Below, in pieces: positions 49,782-59,929 of a stretch of 64,000 nt of DNA. The notes under the pieces are model-generated. The model had not been told where the DNA came from and did not search any database. It saw only the letters and a program-made list of their open reading frames with translations. The number at the start of each line of letters is the position of its first letter. The stretch's first letter is position 1. A program made the position numbers and the translations under genes. The DNA is from an uncultured Paraburkholderia sp. (GTDB taxonomy: Bacteria; Pseudomonadota; Gammaproteobacteria; Burkholderiales; Burkholderiaceae): NCBI GenBank assembly GCA_940747215.1, contig CALNWS010000015.1, positions 1 through 64,000 on the forward strand, written 5' to 3'.

Positions 49782-49985
49782 ATGCTCAGTCATCACGAAC
49801 TCGCGACACTCATGCTGCTCGGCGCCGCCGAACGGTGGCTGGAGACGATCGACCCGGACGTGCTGGCGCTGCGGCGTTACAAACTCGTCGAAATACGCGA
49901 GCGCGAGCCGCAAGGTGAAATGCTGCAATTGACGCTTCAAGGGCGTGCGCTGCTCGCATGTCTGCGCACCGACACGGCCGGCTGA
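49782..49985 (+). CDS. Hypothetical protein, 67 residues
   Basis: Intact, with GAAGGAGGTG upstream of ATG 49782. Sequence LSHHELATLMLLGAAERWLE, IDPDVLALRRYKLVEIRERE, LTLQGRALLACLRTDTAG. The end (LTLQGRALL) resembles the wing of a small winged-helix domain. No family name can be given. Confidence 0.65.
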   Translation: MLSHHELATLMLLGAAERWLETIDPDVLALRRYKLVEIREREPQGEMLQLTLQGRALLACLRTDTAG

Positions 49986-50034
49986 ACACGTGGCGCTTCG
50001 CACACCGCGCAACACGCACACGCAGCGGGAACGC

Positions 50035-50262
50035 CTACTGCGGAATATTGAACGGGCAACGCGGCAGCGGCAATCCGTCTACATACGCCGCCGCGCAATC
50101 CACCGCAAATGCATAAGCGCAATGCTGACTCGCGAACTGGCCGAGATTGCCTAGCGACGTCGATTCGCCGTCCTCTTTCAGAATGCACACACGGGCGACA
50201 TACGTGTTACCGCATCGTATGCTCGAAGGTTGAATCGCTGCGCCACGATGATAGAGAACCAT
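50035..50262 (-). CDS. Hypothetical protein, 75 residues
   Basis: Intact minus-strand frame: MVLYHRGAAIQPSSIRCGNT, ARVCILKEDGESTSLGNLGQ, FAVDCAAAYVDGLPLPRCPF. Small conserved Burkholderia-type hypothetical (DUF6723-like by impression). The ribosome-binding site is weak (GGTGA). Function unknown. The next 294 bp (50263-50556) hold only a non-coding leader. Confidence 0.55.
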   Translation of the reverse strand: MVLYHRGAAIQPSSIRCGNTYVARVCILKEDGESTSLGNLGQFASQHCAYAFAVDCAAAYVDGLPLPRCPFNIPQ

Positions 50263-50556
50263 GATTCACCCGTCGCGTTCGTGTCGAGAAGAATCCATTC
50301 TAAAGTGACCGTTTTAAACTTGGATGACTGTTACCTTTTGTCGGGCAGCGCTTAATAGCGGTGAGAAATGAAGCCGGCAAAACTACGGGAAAAAGCTTAG
50401 AGCAAATATTTCTTTGCTTTGCGGCTGATCGTGGACTAAGTGTGGAGCTGCTTGCGTCTACAGATAGAAAGAAGGGCCGGCTTCGGCCCCAATCAGCCTG
50501 TTGCGCCGCAATAGACGCGCAACAGGACCACACCGATCGCCAAGGAGACTTCCGCT

Positions 50557-51957
50557 ATGGGTATGCGCCCGGACCCCACGTTTCACGCTTCGCCACAACT
50601 CGCCATGAATGCACCGGCGGAAGATTTCGCGTACACGGTGCTGTTCAGCCCGGATGCGTCGCGGCCCGATGCGCTTGCCGTGATCGACGTCAGGCAGGAT
50701 TCGCCAACCATATAGCCAGGTGGTGCACATACTGTCTTCATGCCGAGCAAGGGCGACGAGTTTCATCACTTCGGCTGGAACGCGTGTTCGTCGGCGCTTT
50801 CGCCGCTCACCGGACACGCGTTTCTCAAACGGCGCTACCTGATTCCGGGTTTGCGCTCGTCGCGCATCTATATCATCGACACGAAGCCGGATCCGACGCA
50901 GGCGAAGATCCACAAGATCATCGAGCCGGAGGAGATTTTCCGTAAGACAGGCTACTCTCGCGCCCACACACGGTACATTGGGGACCGGAAGGCATTTCGT
51001 GAGTACGCTCGGCGGAAAAGGCAAAGACGGCACCGAAGGGTCGGCGGGCATTTTTATCATGGACTGCCAGACTTTCGAAGTGCTCGGCCAATGGGAGATC
51101 GAGCGCGGCGTGCAGGAAAAGCACTATGACTTCTGGTGGAATCTGCTGCGCGATTACATGGTGTCGAGCGAATGGGGTTTGCCGCCGCAATTCGAAAACG
51201 GCATCGTGCCCGAAGATCTGCTCGCGAATAATTACGGGTACCATATCCATTTATGGGATTTGCACGGACGTCGCAACGTGCAGACGATCGACTTGGGCGC
51301 AAACTATCAGATGGCGCTGGAGGTGAGGCCCGCGCACGATCGCGAGTACGGTTTTCTCGGCGTGGTCGTCGATACGACGAATCTCAAAGGCTCGATCTGG
51401 ACGTGGCGGCGGGAAGGGCGCAGCTCCACATCGAAAAGACCACGACCATTTCCGCCGAGCCTGCCCCGCGGATCAATTGCCGCCGCTTTTGCAGGGCTTT
51501 GGCGCGGTGCCACCGCTTGTCACCGACATCGCGACCTTTCCATCGACTACAAATACCTCTACGTGGCCTGCTGGGGCACGGGCGAAATGCGTCAATACGA
51601 CGTTGACCGAGCCGCGCAAGCCGAAGCTCACGGGGTCAGTGCATACCGGCGAAATTACGCGGCGCACCCCACATCCGAACGGCAATGCGTTTGCAGGCGG
51701 ACCGCAAATGGTGGAGATCAGCCGCGACGGCAAACGCGTGTACTGGACCAACTCGCTGTACTCCACGTGGGACGACCAGTTCTATCCAGACGGCGCGCAC
51801 AGGTCATGGCGCATGCAGAGCCGGGCGGTGGCCTCACGCTTGTGCGCGACTACTGGGTCGAGTTTCCGCACGGCTATCGCTCGCATCAGATCCGGCTGGA
51901 AGGCGGCGATTGCTCGACCGACTCGTTCTGTTCTGTTATCCGTCGGTGGGCGCTTGA
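50557..51957 (+). pseudogene. mtoX: Methanethiol oxidase / selenium-binding protein SBP56, degraded
   Basis: An enzyme oxidising methanethiol to formaldehyde, H2S and H2O2. AAGGAG precedes ATG 50557. Blocks are RPDPTFHASPQLAMNAPAED, MPSKGDEFHHFGWNACSSAL, SPLTGHAFLKRRYLIPGLRS, IHKIIEPEEIFRKTGYSRAH, IFIMDCQTFEVLGQWEIERG, HYDFWWNLLRDYMVSSEWGL, YLYVACWGTGEMRQYDV and HPNGNAFAGGPQMVEISRDG. They are distributed over six or more frames. Insertions near 50710, 50720 and 50970 and a 5-bp duplication (TTCTG, 51926-51935) before YPSVGA are visible. The following membrane gene is the usual neighbour in such operons. Confidence 0.88.
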
Positions 51958-51986
51958 ACGGCACGGGATCGCAGACAGCGCTGTGG

Positions 51987-52614
51987 ATGGCAGTGCTTGC
52001 AAGCGGCCTGTATCACGGCATCAATCCGGCAATGGGGTGGCCGCTTGCCGTATCGAATGCCTTGATGCAGCGCCGCTCGCAAGCGCTATTCGGCGCGCTC
52101 GCGTTTCTGGCCGTGGGACACGTGCTTGCCATGCTCGCCCGCTGTTCACGTGGCAGCGCGAGATACAGATCGCCGCGAGCGTGCTCGTGATCGGCTTCGG
52201 GCTGTTTCTGCTGACCTCGCGTCGTCATCCGCGCATGCTTGCGCGTATTCCGCCTTCGCGTCTCGCGCTGTGGTCGTTCGCTATTGCAATTGCGCACGGT
52301 GCAGGTTTGATGCTGGTGCTGATCTATCTCGGCCTTTGCCGCGCCGACGAACTGGATCGCGGACACCGCGCCGCACAGGCGCTCATCCGAAACGAGCTGG
52401 CGTATGGCGCTCTTCGTTTCGTGCGTGCATGCCTGCGATGCTGCTTGCGGACGGTTGTCTCGCGTGGCTCGCGTACCGCTATATGGGCCTCAGGTTCGTG
52501 TCGCGCAGTTGGTTCAATCTGGACGCCGTGTGGGCTGCGAGTCTGATCGTGGTGGGCGTGTTATCGCTGATCCTGAATGCGGCCACGCCGGGCATCGTGC
52601 AGATGCCGGTGTGA
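51987..52614 (+). pseudogene. Multi-helix membrane protein of methanethiol oxidase operon, degraded
   Basis: An unnamed membrane protein typically following SBP56-type genes. MAVLASGLYHGINPAMGWPL and GALAFLAVGHVLAMLA come first; after a frameshift IQIAASVLVIGFGLFLLTSR and LALWSFAIAIAHGAGLMLVL; after another MLLADGCLAWLAYRYMGLRF and LDAVWAASLIVVGVLSLILN to TGA 52612. Three frames are needed. Function unknown, likely a permease-like partner. Confidence 0.65.
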
Positions 52615-52629
52615 TTCGGAGCTGAAGGT

Positions 52630-53586
52630 TCAGTTCAACGCGACTGCCGCTGCGGCGCTCACGGGCGATCCTTCCAATGCGACTGACTGTGCACCGTCCG
52701 GCCCAACCGGTACATCGCCGACGAGCGTGGTGCGATACAACTGACGGTCGAACTCGAGATCGAAAATATCGGTCGGCGCGAGGTGCGCAGTCGCGCGATT
52801 GTCCCAGAACGCGACACTGCCGGCTTCCCATTTGAAGCGCACCGTGAATTCCGGGCGCGTGACGTGTTCCACAGCAATTCGAGGAGCACCTGGCCGAGGA
52901 GCACCTGGCTTTCGCGTGGAGTCACGCCGACAATCGACTTCAGAAAACTCGGGCTCACATATAGCGCACGTTCGCCCCGTTTCCGGATGCACCCGCACGA
53001 GCGGATGTTCCGAAACCAGCACGCGCTCTTCGACGGCTTTGACGAACGCCTGCGTGCCCGCCGTTGCACCGACAGGCGGCGTGAAACCTGTTGAAGGCCG
53101 CGCAAACCGTCCACGAAAGCGCGTAACGGCGCGGAGAACTTCCCGTACGCCGCGACGAGGTTGGTCCATTGCGTATCGCCGCCGTACGGCGGAATCGTCA
53201 CGCCGCGCAGTATGGACGCCCACGGCGGAGGTGACGTCGGTGTGCCAGCCTGTCCACGGGCGTTGCAGCGATTGTCCTTCGAAACGCGTGGCCTTGCGGT
53301 ACTTCGAGATCGAATACACCTCATGGTGACCGTCCACATGACCGAACACCGGATGCCCGAGCGTCAGTTCGCCAAACTGCGCGGAAAACGCGAAATGCTG
53401 TTCGTGCGACAAAAACTGCGCGCGAAAAAACACCACGCACCATTTGAGCAGCGCGGCGCGAATGTCGGCAATCTGCTGGGTGTTCAGCTTGCGCGTGAGA
53501 TCAACGCCGTGAATTTCCGCGCAAATGTGCGCGGACAGCGGCATGACCTGGATCGATTGCGGTTACTGCAATACGGCTGCGTTCAT
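52630..53586 (-). pseudogene. TauD/TfdA-family alpha-ketoglutarate dioxygenase, degraded
   Basis: A Fe(II) dioxygenase of the taurine/alkylsulfonate type. It starts MNAAVLQ, then TAA at 53563 (Gln expected) and PLSAHICAEIHGVDLTRKLN. The iron ligands are seen in TGWHTDVTS (HxD) and DNRATAHLAPTD (distal His), and the 2-oxoglutarate arginine in YRTTLVGDVPVG. The middle part lies in other frames (VTIPPYGGDTQWTNLVAAYG, FVDGLRGLQQV). A 15-bp duplication adds five residues (QVLLGQVLLELL). Probably part of lost organosulfur use. Confidence 0.8.
52881..52910 (+). repeat. 15-bp in-frame tandem duplication in TauD-like pseudogene
   Basis: GAGGAGCACCTGGCC is followed directly by GAGGAGCACCTGGCT, a duplication with one later base change. 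It adds five residues to the protein without a frameshift. Confidence 0.85.
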
Positions 53587-53633
53587 GGCTTTTCCTGTGG
53601 AGATCGTGAAAAGAGGGGGACGTAAGGCTTTTT

Positions 53634-54514
53634 TCAACGACCCGCTGCGGCGGCCACTTGCGGCGACGCGTTTGCGTAGCGATTAACCGGGCACGGCAAA
53701 CCGAGGTTCTCGCGCAGCGTCGCGCCTTCGTATTCGGTGCGAAAGAGTCCGCGCCGCTGCAATTCAGGTACCACGTGCTCAGCGAATTCGCTCAGGCCGC
53801 CCGGCAACCACGGCGACATGATGTTGAAGCCGTCCGCGCCTTCCTCTTCGAACCATTGCTGCAACTGGTCCGCGATGTTTGCCGGCGTGCCGACAACCTG
53901 TTGATGCCGGCGCGCGCCCCCGCAATGCGCAGATACAGATCGCGAATGGTCAGGTTTTCGCGCCGTGCAAGATCGAATAGCAGACGCTGGCGACTCTTTC
54001 CGCCATTCGTTTCAGGCAGTTCTGGCAATGGGCCGTCCACCGGATATTGCGAAAGATCCACGCCGCCAGACATGTTAGACAATAGCGAGAGGCCCACGTC
54101 CGGATGAATCAGATCCTGCAGCGCGGCAAACTTCTCTTCAGCTTCTTCCTGCGTGCGCCCAATCACGGGAAAAATGCCGGGCATGATCTTCAGATGCTCG
54201 GGGGCGCGCCCATATTTCGCAAGACGTCCTTTGACGTCGCGATAGAACGACTTCGCTTCGTCGAGTGTCTGGTGCGCAACGAAAATCACCTCGGCTGTTT
54301 GCGCGGCCAGTTCACGTCCGGCCTCGGACGCGCCGGCCTGCACGAAGACGGGCCACCATTGCAGCGAGCGCGCGACGTTCAGCGGCCCGCGCACGCTGAA
54401 ATGGCGGCCTTTATGGTTGAGCACGTGAAGCTTGGTGGCGTCGAAATAGACGCCGCTTTCCTTGTCGCGAACGAACGCGTCGTCTTCCCAGCTATCCCAT
54501 AGCCCCGCGACCAC
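53634..54514 (-). pseudogene. LLM-class FMN-dependent monooxygenase C-terminal part
   Basis: The C-terminal two thirds of a second NtaA/SnaA-type monooxygenase: VAGLWDSWEDDAFVRDKESG, KGRHFSVRGPLNVARSLQWW, PVFVQAGASEAGRELAAQTA, EVIFVAHQTLDEAKSFYRDV, FPVIGRTQEEAEEKFAAL. A frameshift precedes the tail FEEEGADGFNIMSPWLPGGL, EFAEHVVPELQRRGLFRTEY. The N-terminal third, with the FMN-binding start, is absent: at about 54510 the sequence changes into a moaE fragment on the other strand. Confidence 0.8.
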
Positions 54515-54682
54515 GGCGACGCATTCGCGTCGTGCGAATTCGTGATGGACTATCTGAAAACCCAGGCGCCGTTCTGGAAGAAGGAAAAGACCGAAGCCGG
54601 CGAGCGCTGGGTGGACGCCCGCGTCACCGACGACGCCGCGATGGCGCGTTGGGGTATCCAGTCGGCGAACGGGGCGAAGTAG
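54508..54682 (+). pseudogene. moaE: Molybdopterin synthase large subunit C-terminal fragment
   Basis: GDAFASCEFVMDYLKTQAPF and WKKEKTEAGERWVDARVTDD are the C-terminal end of MoaE, including the conserved lysine pair (KKE) of the active site. Only about 55 codons remain, ending at TAG 54680. The upstream 90 residues are gone, replaced by the convergent monooxygenase fragment. If this is the only moaE copy, the cell would lack molybdenum cofactor. Confidence 0.8.
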
Positions 54683-54710
54683 TTCGGCCGTGCTGCGGCT
54701 GTTCCCTCAG

Positions 54711-55329
54711 TTATCGCTCACCGATTGCCTGGTTACTCTGAATCGTCCCGTGCCCGGCCGATGATCTGCGTCGGAAACGGCTCGCCCGCCGGCCTTTTGG
54801 GCGGCGCGTCGCCACGCGATCGAGCAGCGCCTGCTGCTCGTCGGGAACCTTGTAATCCCATCCGAAACGGCTTAGCTGCAGGCTTTGTGCGATCCGCAGC
54901 GCCGGTTCCATGAAGCGCACGGCCGCTGCCGGCTGATAGCGCGCCTGCACCGTGTCGAGAAAGAGATACAGCCAGCGGCTGATGCTGTGGCTCGATGCCT
55001 TCGAGCGGCTGATGCGCCTGCTGCACGTTTCCGCAATACTGCTTCGCGCCCAGCACGAGGCTGCCCCAGAACATGAACATTTTCGGCAGATGATCGTCCC
55101 AACGCCCCGAGAGCGTCGCCTCAAAAACAGGCCCGAGCAGCGGATCGGCGCGCACGCGGTCGTAAAAGCCGTACACCAGCTCGCGGATGTTTTCCTCGGT
55201 CGGCTCGGCGGTGCGTTCCACGGCCGGCACGGGAGGGAAGGTTGGGTTCGTACAGATTCCTGAAAAACATGTCGGCGAGGCATCCGCAATGGCCGGATTA
55301 GCTCGCCAAATCTCATAATTGCGCGTCAA
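54711..55329 (-). pseudogene. Group III truncated haemoglobin, frameshifted
   Basis: A small globin (TrHbP/Ctb-like). EENIRELVYGFYDRVRADPL, LGPVFEATLSGRWDDHLPKM, FMFWGSLVLGAKQYCGNVQQ and AHQPLEGIE are followed, after a frameshift near 54990, by SRWLYLFLDTVQARYQPAAA and RIAQSLQLSRFGWDY. The segment around the proximal histidine is disturbed by the shift. The start is uncertain: no ATG is in frame with a good ribosome-binding site. It is divergent from the nsrR remnant, consistent with a former role in NO or oxygen handling. Confidence 0.75.
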
Positions 55330-55577
55330 ATGATCGGAAACGGCACGAATGGGACCCGAAACAAGAGAAATAGCCCAATACTTCCCCGCTTTTCGTATGA
55401 ATGACGTTGTCGGGAAACGTTACCATTACCGTCAGAAAACTAAACCCTAATTGTCAGCGCAATTCTACAAACATGCGCAGCGCCTGCATCTTAGGGCCAC
55501 GGACAGCCACCGACAACCTGTGCGTCGACGCGGCTATCTCCCAAATCGCAGCTAACGCTTTTGCAAGATTCGTATTC

Positions 55578-56101
55578 GTGAGACTGACCGATTACACCGA
55601 TTAACACCGATTACTCGCTACGCGTTCTAATCTCGCTCTGCGCGACAAAGGGCTCTCCACCATTCAGGACATTTCCGACGCGTACGGAATTTCCAAGAAT
55701 CATCTGATGAAGGTCGTTAGCAGCTTGGCGAGCTAGGCTGGGTCGAGACGGTGCGTGGGCGCAACGGCGGTTTGCGTCTTGCCAAGCAGACCAGTTCGCT
55801 GACGATCGGCGAGGTCGTCCAGGCAATGGAAAGCGATTTCGCTCTCGTCGCCTGCCTGCCGGATGCGCGAGGCGAACAATGTTCCTGTGTGATCACGCCG
55901 CAATGCCGTTTGCGCAACGCGCTCGAGGCGGGGCGCGACGCATTCTTCGCAGAACTCGACAAGCATACGATTGGCGAGGTGGCGCAACCGCGTGCGTTGC
56001 TCATTGCGCTGCTCGGTCTCGGCAAGGTCATTCCGATCGTCCCGGCGGTGCCGGTGGTGCCCGTTAGTGCGTCCGGCGGGAGCGCGGTGCCGCTCGTCTG
56101 A
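55578..56101 (+). pseudogene. nsrR: Rrf2-family NO-sensing repressor NsrR, degraded
   Basis: An iron-sulfur repressor of NO-stress genes. It starts VRLTDYTD, then a TAA caused by an extra repeat of ACCGATTA (55587-55614; MRLTDYTDYSLRVL expected). LALRDKGLSTIQDISDAYGI and SKNHLMKVV carry the helix-turn-helix. A frameshift near 55715 precedes LGWVETVRGRNGGLRLA. The cluster cysteines are in ALVACLPDARGEQCSC and VITPQCRLR. The alanine/valine-rich tail is unusual and may be readthrough. It is divergent from the globin remnant. Confidence 0.8.
55587..55614 (+). repeat. Short tandem triplication at nsrR start
   Basis: ACCGATTAC, ACCGATTAAC and ACCGATTAC lie end to end. The family sequence DYTDYSLR needs only two copies, so one extra unit of about 10 bp was inserted; it creates the TAA. 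Confidence 0.75.
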
Positions 56102-56161
56102 CCCCGTGGGCAGTTCTCTCGCCTCAAATGTTAAAAAGTTGACTCTCGATGCAAAAAACCA

Positions 56162-56190
56162 CTTGAAACCTGCGTAAAACGCCTCAATTT
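56162..56190 (+). promoter_or_regulatory. Sigma-32-like heat-shock promoter of clpB
   Basis: CTTGAAA followed after 13 bases by CCTCAATTT closely matches the sigma-32 pattern (CTTGAAA, 11-16 bases, CCCCATnT). It ends 29 bases before the clpB start codon. A match at this place, before a classic heat-shock gene, is convincing. Confidence 0.65.
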
Positions 56191-56218
56191 GGTGGTAATC
56201 GAAATTGGAGGCCTCTTG

Positions 56219-58816
56219 ATGAGAATCGACAAACTTACCACTAAATTCCAGGAAGCCCTCGCCGACGCGCAGAGTCTGGCAGTCGGTCACGACAATCAGT
56301 ACATCGAACCCGTTCACGTCCTGTCGGCGCTCGTCGCGCAGCAGGACGGCTCGGCGCGCTCGCTGCTTTCGCGCGCGGGCGTCCACGTGCAGGCGCTGCA
56401 AACCTTACTCGACGAGGCCATGACGCGTCTGCCACAAGTGCAGGGCACGGACGGCAACGTGCAGATCGGCCGCGAGCTGACCGGTCTGCTGAATCAGGCC
56501 GATAAAGAAGCGCAGAAGCTGAACGACACGTTCATCGCGCGCGAGATGTTTCTGCTCGCCGTAGCGGACGACAAAGGCGAAGCTGGCCGTCTCGCGCGGC
56601 AGCACGGGCTGTCGCGCAAGTCGCTTGAAACCGCGATTGCCGCGGTGCGTGGCGGCTCGCAGGTGCACAGCCAGGACGCAGAAAGCCAGCGTGAAGCGCT
56701 GAAGAAATACACAGTCGACCTCACCGAGCGCGCTCGCGCCGGCAAGCTCGACCCGGTGATCGGCCGTGACGACGAAATCCGCCGCTCCATCCAGATCCTG
56801 CAACGCCGCACGAAGAACAATCCGTTGCTGATCGGCGAGCCGGGCGTGGGCAAGACCGCGATCGTGGAAGGGCTCGCGCAGCGTATCATCAACGGCGAAG
56901 TGCCTGAAACGCTGAAGGGCAAGCGCGTGCTGTCGCTTGACATGGCGGCGCTGCTCGCCGGCGCCAAGTATCGCGGCGAATTCGAAGAGCGTCTGAAAGC
57001 CGTGCTCAACGACATCGCGAAAGGCGAAGGGCAAACCATCGTCTTCATCGACGAGATTCACACGATGGTCGGCGCAGGCAAGGCCGAAGGCGCTATGGAT
57101 GCGGGCAACATGCTGAAGCCGGCGCTGTCGCGCGGTGAACTGCATTGCGTGGGCGCCACGACGCTCGACGAATACCGCAAGTACATCGAGAAAGATGCCG
57201 CGCTCGAGCGCCGCTTCCAGAAGGTGCTCGTCGACGAGCCGACGGTGGAAGCCACCATCGCCATCCTGCGCGGCTTGCAGGAAAAGTACGAGTTGCATCA
57301 CGGCGTCGACATCACCGACCCGGCAATCGTCGCGGCCGCGGAGCTGTCGCACCGTTACATCACGGATCGTTTCCTGCCGGACAAGGCGATCGATCTGATC
57401 GACGAAGCCGCCTCGAAGATCAAGATGGAGATCGACTCGAAGCCGGAAGAAATGGACCGGCTCGACCGGCGTCTCATCCAGCTGAAGATCGAGCGCGAAG
57501 CCGTCAAGAAGGAAAAGGACGAAGCGTCGCAGAAGCGTCTGCAACTGATCGAAGAGGAAATCGAGCGTCTGAACCACGAATATTCGGACCTCGAAGAAAT
57601 CTGGACGGACGAAAAAGCCGCCGTGCAGGGCAGCGCGCAACTGAAGGAAGACATCGAGAAAACGCGTGCGGAAATCACGCGTCTGCAACGTGAAGGCAAG
57701 CTGGAGAAGGTCGCCGAGTTGCAGTACGGCAAGTTGCCGGGTTTCGAAGCGCAACTGAAGGAAGTCACGAAGGCCGAAGCGAACGAGCAGAACAACCCGA
57801 CGCGTCCGCGCCTGCTGCGCACGCAGGTCGGCGCGGAAGAAATCGCGGAAGTCGTGTCGCGTTCCACCGGCATTCCGGTGTCGCGCATGATGCAGGGTGA
57901 GCGCGAAAAGTTGCTGCAGATCGAAGAGAAACTGCACGACCGCGTGGTCGGTCAGGACGAAGCGATCAACGCGGTGGCCGATGCGATCCGCCGTTCGCGC
58001 GCAGGTCTGTCGGATCCGAACCGGCCGTACGGCTCGTTCCTGTTCCTCGGACCGACCGGCGTTGGCAAGACGGAACTGTGCAAGGCGTTGGCGTCGTTCC
58101 TGTTCGATTCGGAAGATTACCTCATCCGTATCGACATGAGCGAGTTCATGGAGAAGCACAGCGTCGCGCGTCTGATCGGCGCGCCGCCGGGATATGTCGG
58201 CTACGAAGAGGGCGGTTATCTCACGGAAGCCGTGCGTCGCAAGCCCTATAGCGTGATCCTGCTCGACGAAATCGAGAAGGCGCATCCGGACGTGTTCAAT
58301 GTGCTGCTGCAGGTGCTCGACGACGGCCGTATGACCGACGGCCAAGGCCGTACCGTGGACTTCAAGAACACGGTGATCGTGATGACGTCGAACCTAGGTT
58401 CGCAGGTGATCCAGTCGATGGTGGGCGAGTCGCAGGACGCGGTGAAGGACGCGGTGTGGGAAGAAGTGAAGCTGCACTTCCGCCCCGAGTTCCTGAACCG
58501 GATCGACGACGTCGTCGTGTTCCATGCGCTCGACCGTTCGAACATCCAGTCGATCGCGCGGATCCAGTTGCAGCGTCTGCACGAGCGTCTTGCGAAGCTC
58601 GACATGCAGCTCGTGGTGTCCGATTCGGCGCTCGAGCATGTCGGCAAGGTCGGCTACGATCCGCTGTTCGGCGCGCGGCCGTTGAAGCGTGCGATCCGGC
58701 AGGAGATCGAAAATCCGGTCGCCAAGCTGATTCTGGCCGGCAAGTTCGGTCCGAAGGACGTGATTCCGGTCGAAGTGGAAGACGGCAAGCTGGTGTTCGA
58801 GCGCGTCGTGCACTAA
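56219..58816 (+). CDS. clpB: ATP-dependent chaperone ClpB
   Basis: An intact 865-residue hexameric disaggregase that works with DnaK to rescue aggregated proteins in the cytoplasm. The N-domain starts [23 protein letters not shown]1 has Walker [18 protein letters not shown] and Walker [15 protein letters not shown]. The coiled-coil middle domain covers about residues 410-525 ([20 protein letters not shown]). NBD2 has [15 protein letters not shown] and [20 protein letters not shown]. The start at 56219 has GGAGG upstream; longer starts are unlikely. A sigma-32 promoter precedes it. Full length and undamaged, in contrast to the ClpK-like gene. Confidence 0.97.
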   Translation: MRIDKLTTKFQEALADAQSLAVGHDNQYIEPVHVLSALVAQQDGSARSLLSRAGVHVQALQTLLDEAMTRLPQVQGTDGNVQIGRELTGLLNQADKEAQKLNDTFIAREMFLLAVADDKGEAGRLARQHGLSRKSLETAIAAVRGGSQVHSQDAESQREALKKYTVDLTERARAGKLDPVIGRDDEIRRSIQILQRRTKNNPLLIGEPGVGKTAIVEGLAQRIINGEVPETLKGKRVLSLDMAALLAGAKYRGEFEERLKAVLNDIAKGEGQTIVFIDEIHTMVGAGKAEGAMDAGNMLKPALSRGELHCVGATTLDEYRKYIEKDAALERRFQKVLVDEPTVEATIAILRGLQEKYELHHGVDITDPAIVAAAELSHRYITDRFLPDKAIDLIDEAASKIKMEIDSKPEEMDRLDRRLIQLKIEREAVKKEKDEASQKRLQLIEEEIERLNHEYSDLEEIWTDEKAAVQGSAQLKEDIEKTRAEITRLQREGKLEKVAELQYGKLPGFEAQLKEVTKAEANEQNNPTRPRLLRTQVGAEEIAEVVSRSTGIPVSRMMQGEREKLLQIEEKLHDRVVGQDEAINAVADAIRRSRAGLSDPNRPYGSFLFLGPTGVGKTELCKALASFLFDSEDYLIRIDMSEFMEKHSVARLIGAPPGYVGYEEGGYLTEAVRRKPYSVILLDEIEKAHPDVFNVLLQVLDDGRMTDGQGRTVDFKNTVIVMTSNLGSQVIQSMVGESQDAVKDAVWEEVKLHFRPEFLNRIDDVVVFHALDRSNIQSIARIQLQRLHERLAKLDMQLVVSDSALEHVGKVGYDPLFGARPLKRAIRQEIENPVAKLILAGKFGPKDVIPVEVEDGKLVFERVVH

Positions 58817-58849
58817 GCGTCGGGTCAAGCGACGCGTCAGGCGCCGGGA

Positions 58850-59281
58850 TTAAGCCTCGCGCTTGCCGAACAGCGCCGACAGGCCGCCAAGCGCACCGAG
58901 CACAGTGGTCGCGTTCAGCTTGCCTTCGACCGGCACTTCACCTTCCGGCGTTGCACGCGTTGACTACGTGCGGCAGAATCTGCGACAGCAGGCCCGTGAC
59001 CTGATCCGGCTGGACGCCCGCTTTGGCCGCGAGATTCGTGACCGTCTCGAAGCCGAGCACGCTGTGCAGCGCGTCGGGCGCGATCGGCTGATTCTCGCCG
59101 TTGCTGATCCACGACGTGACGACGTCGCCGAGTCCTTTTTCCTTGAAGCGTTCGATCAGGCCGTTCAAACCGCCCGGCTGGCTGTTCACGCATTCGAGTG
59201 CGGCTGCAACGAGGGCCTGCTGGCCGCCACCTTCCGGCGATTTGCCAATCAGGGAACCCCAATGGTGTCGAGTAGGCTCAT
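58850..59281 (-). pseudogene. YidB-like (DUF937) protein, frameshifted
   Basis: It starts MSLLDTIG; a frameshift follows and the next frame gives SLIGKSPEGGGQQALVAAAL, LNGLIERFKEKGLGDVVTSW, ISNGENQPIAPDALHSVLGF and AAKAGVQPDQVTGLLSQILP. A second shift after HVVNA leads to TPEGEVPVEGKLNATTVLGA and LGGLSALFGKREA. This small, abundant DUF937 protein has unknown function. Two single-base lesions. Convergent with clpB. Confidence 0.8.
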
Positions 59282-59354
59282 GACAGTCTCTCTGCCGGCA
59301 TGTGCAGCACATGCCGGCGGGTTAACACGCCGCGCGGTTGCGCGGCACGGTTGG

Positions 59355-59929
59355 TCAGGCACCGCCCGAGACCGCCGCAGCCGAAGCAGCCTTGCTCTTT
59401 TTAGCCTTCTTCTTCGAGGTTTTCTTGCTGGAAGCGGCGGCCGTCGCCGTTGCCGTGGTTGCCGGCGCGGACGCCGCGGCTGCATCGGCCGCCTTGCCCT
59501 TCTTCTTCGACTTCGACGCTTTCGCGCTCGACGCGTCCGCCGGTGCGGACGGCGCCGTGGCCGCCGCGGTGGTGGTGCTGGTGGTCGTGGCCGGTGCGGC
59601 TTTGGTGCTTGCCGTGCTGCCGGATTTGGCCGCGGGTTTGGCACCGGTGGGCGGCGTAGCGGAACCGTTGATCGTGAGACCTGCCGCTTCGAGATTCACA
59701 ACCGATTTCGGGCTGATGCCTTTCACGCGATTCACAAGATCTTCGGCATTCTTGAAGGGACCGTTCTTGCTGCGCTCGTCGATGATAATCGTTTTAGCAT
59801 GGACTGGCCCAATGCCTTTGACCGACTCCAATGCCGCTGGTCGGCGGAATTCACCTCGACGGCCGCCGCGAATTCGGCCGACAGCGACAAAGCCAAAGCA
59901 ACGCAAAGCATTAGAAGCTTCTTCAGCAT
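59355..59929 (-). pseudogene. ComEA-like helix-hairpin-helix protein with Ala/Lys-rich tail, frameshifted
   Basis: An exported DNA-binding protein. A signal peptide (MLKKLLMLCVALALSLSAEF) leads to VEVNSADQ; one base change shifts the frame. The next frame holds two hairpins, LESVKGIGPVHAKTIIIDER and LVNRVKGISPKSVVNLEAAG. A long low-complexity tail follows (Ala/Thr/Ser, then SSKKTSKKKAKKSKAAS), histone-H1-like and typical for Burkholderiaceae ComEA variants. A role in DNA uptake is inferred from family only. Single lesion. Confidence 0.75.

Noticed and set aside
56405-58345. 646-codon open frame antisense to clpB
   Set aside because: Same shadow effect; no domain, no ribosome-binding site, and clpB on the other strand is intact and conserved.
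59355-59520. Alanine/lysine-rich stretch as a DNA repeat element
   Set aside because: It is the low-complexity tail of the ComEA-like protein, coding rather than a nucleotide repeat.
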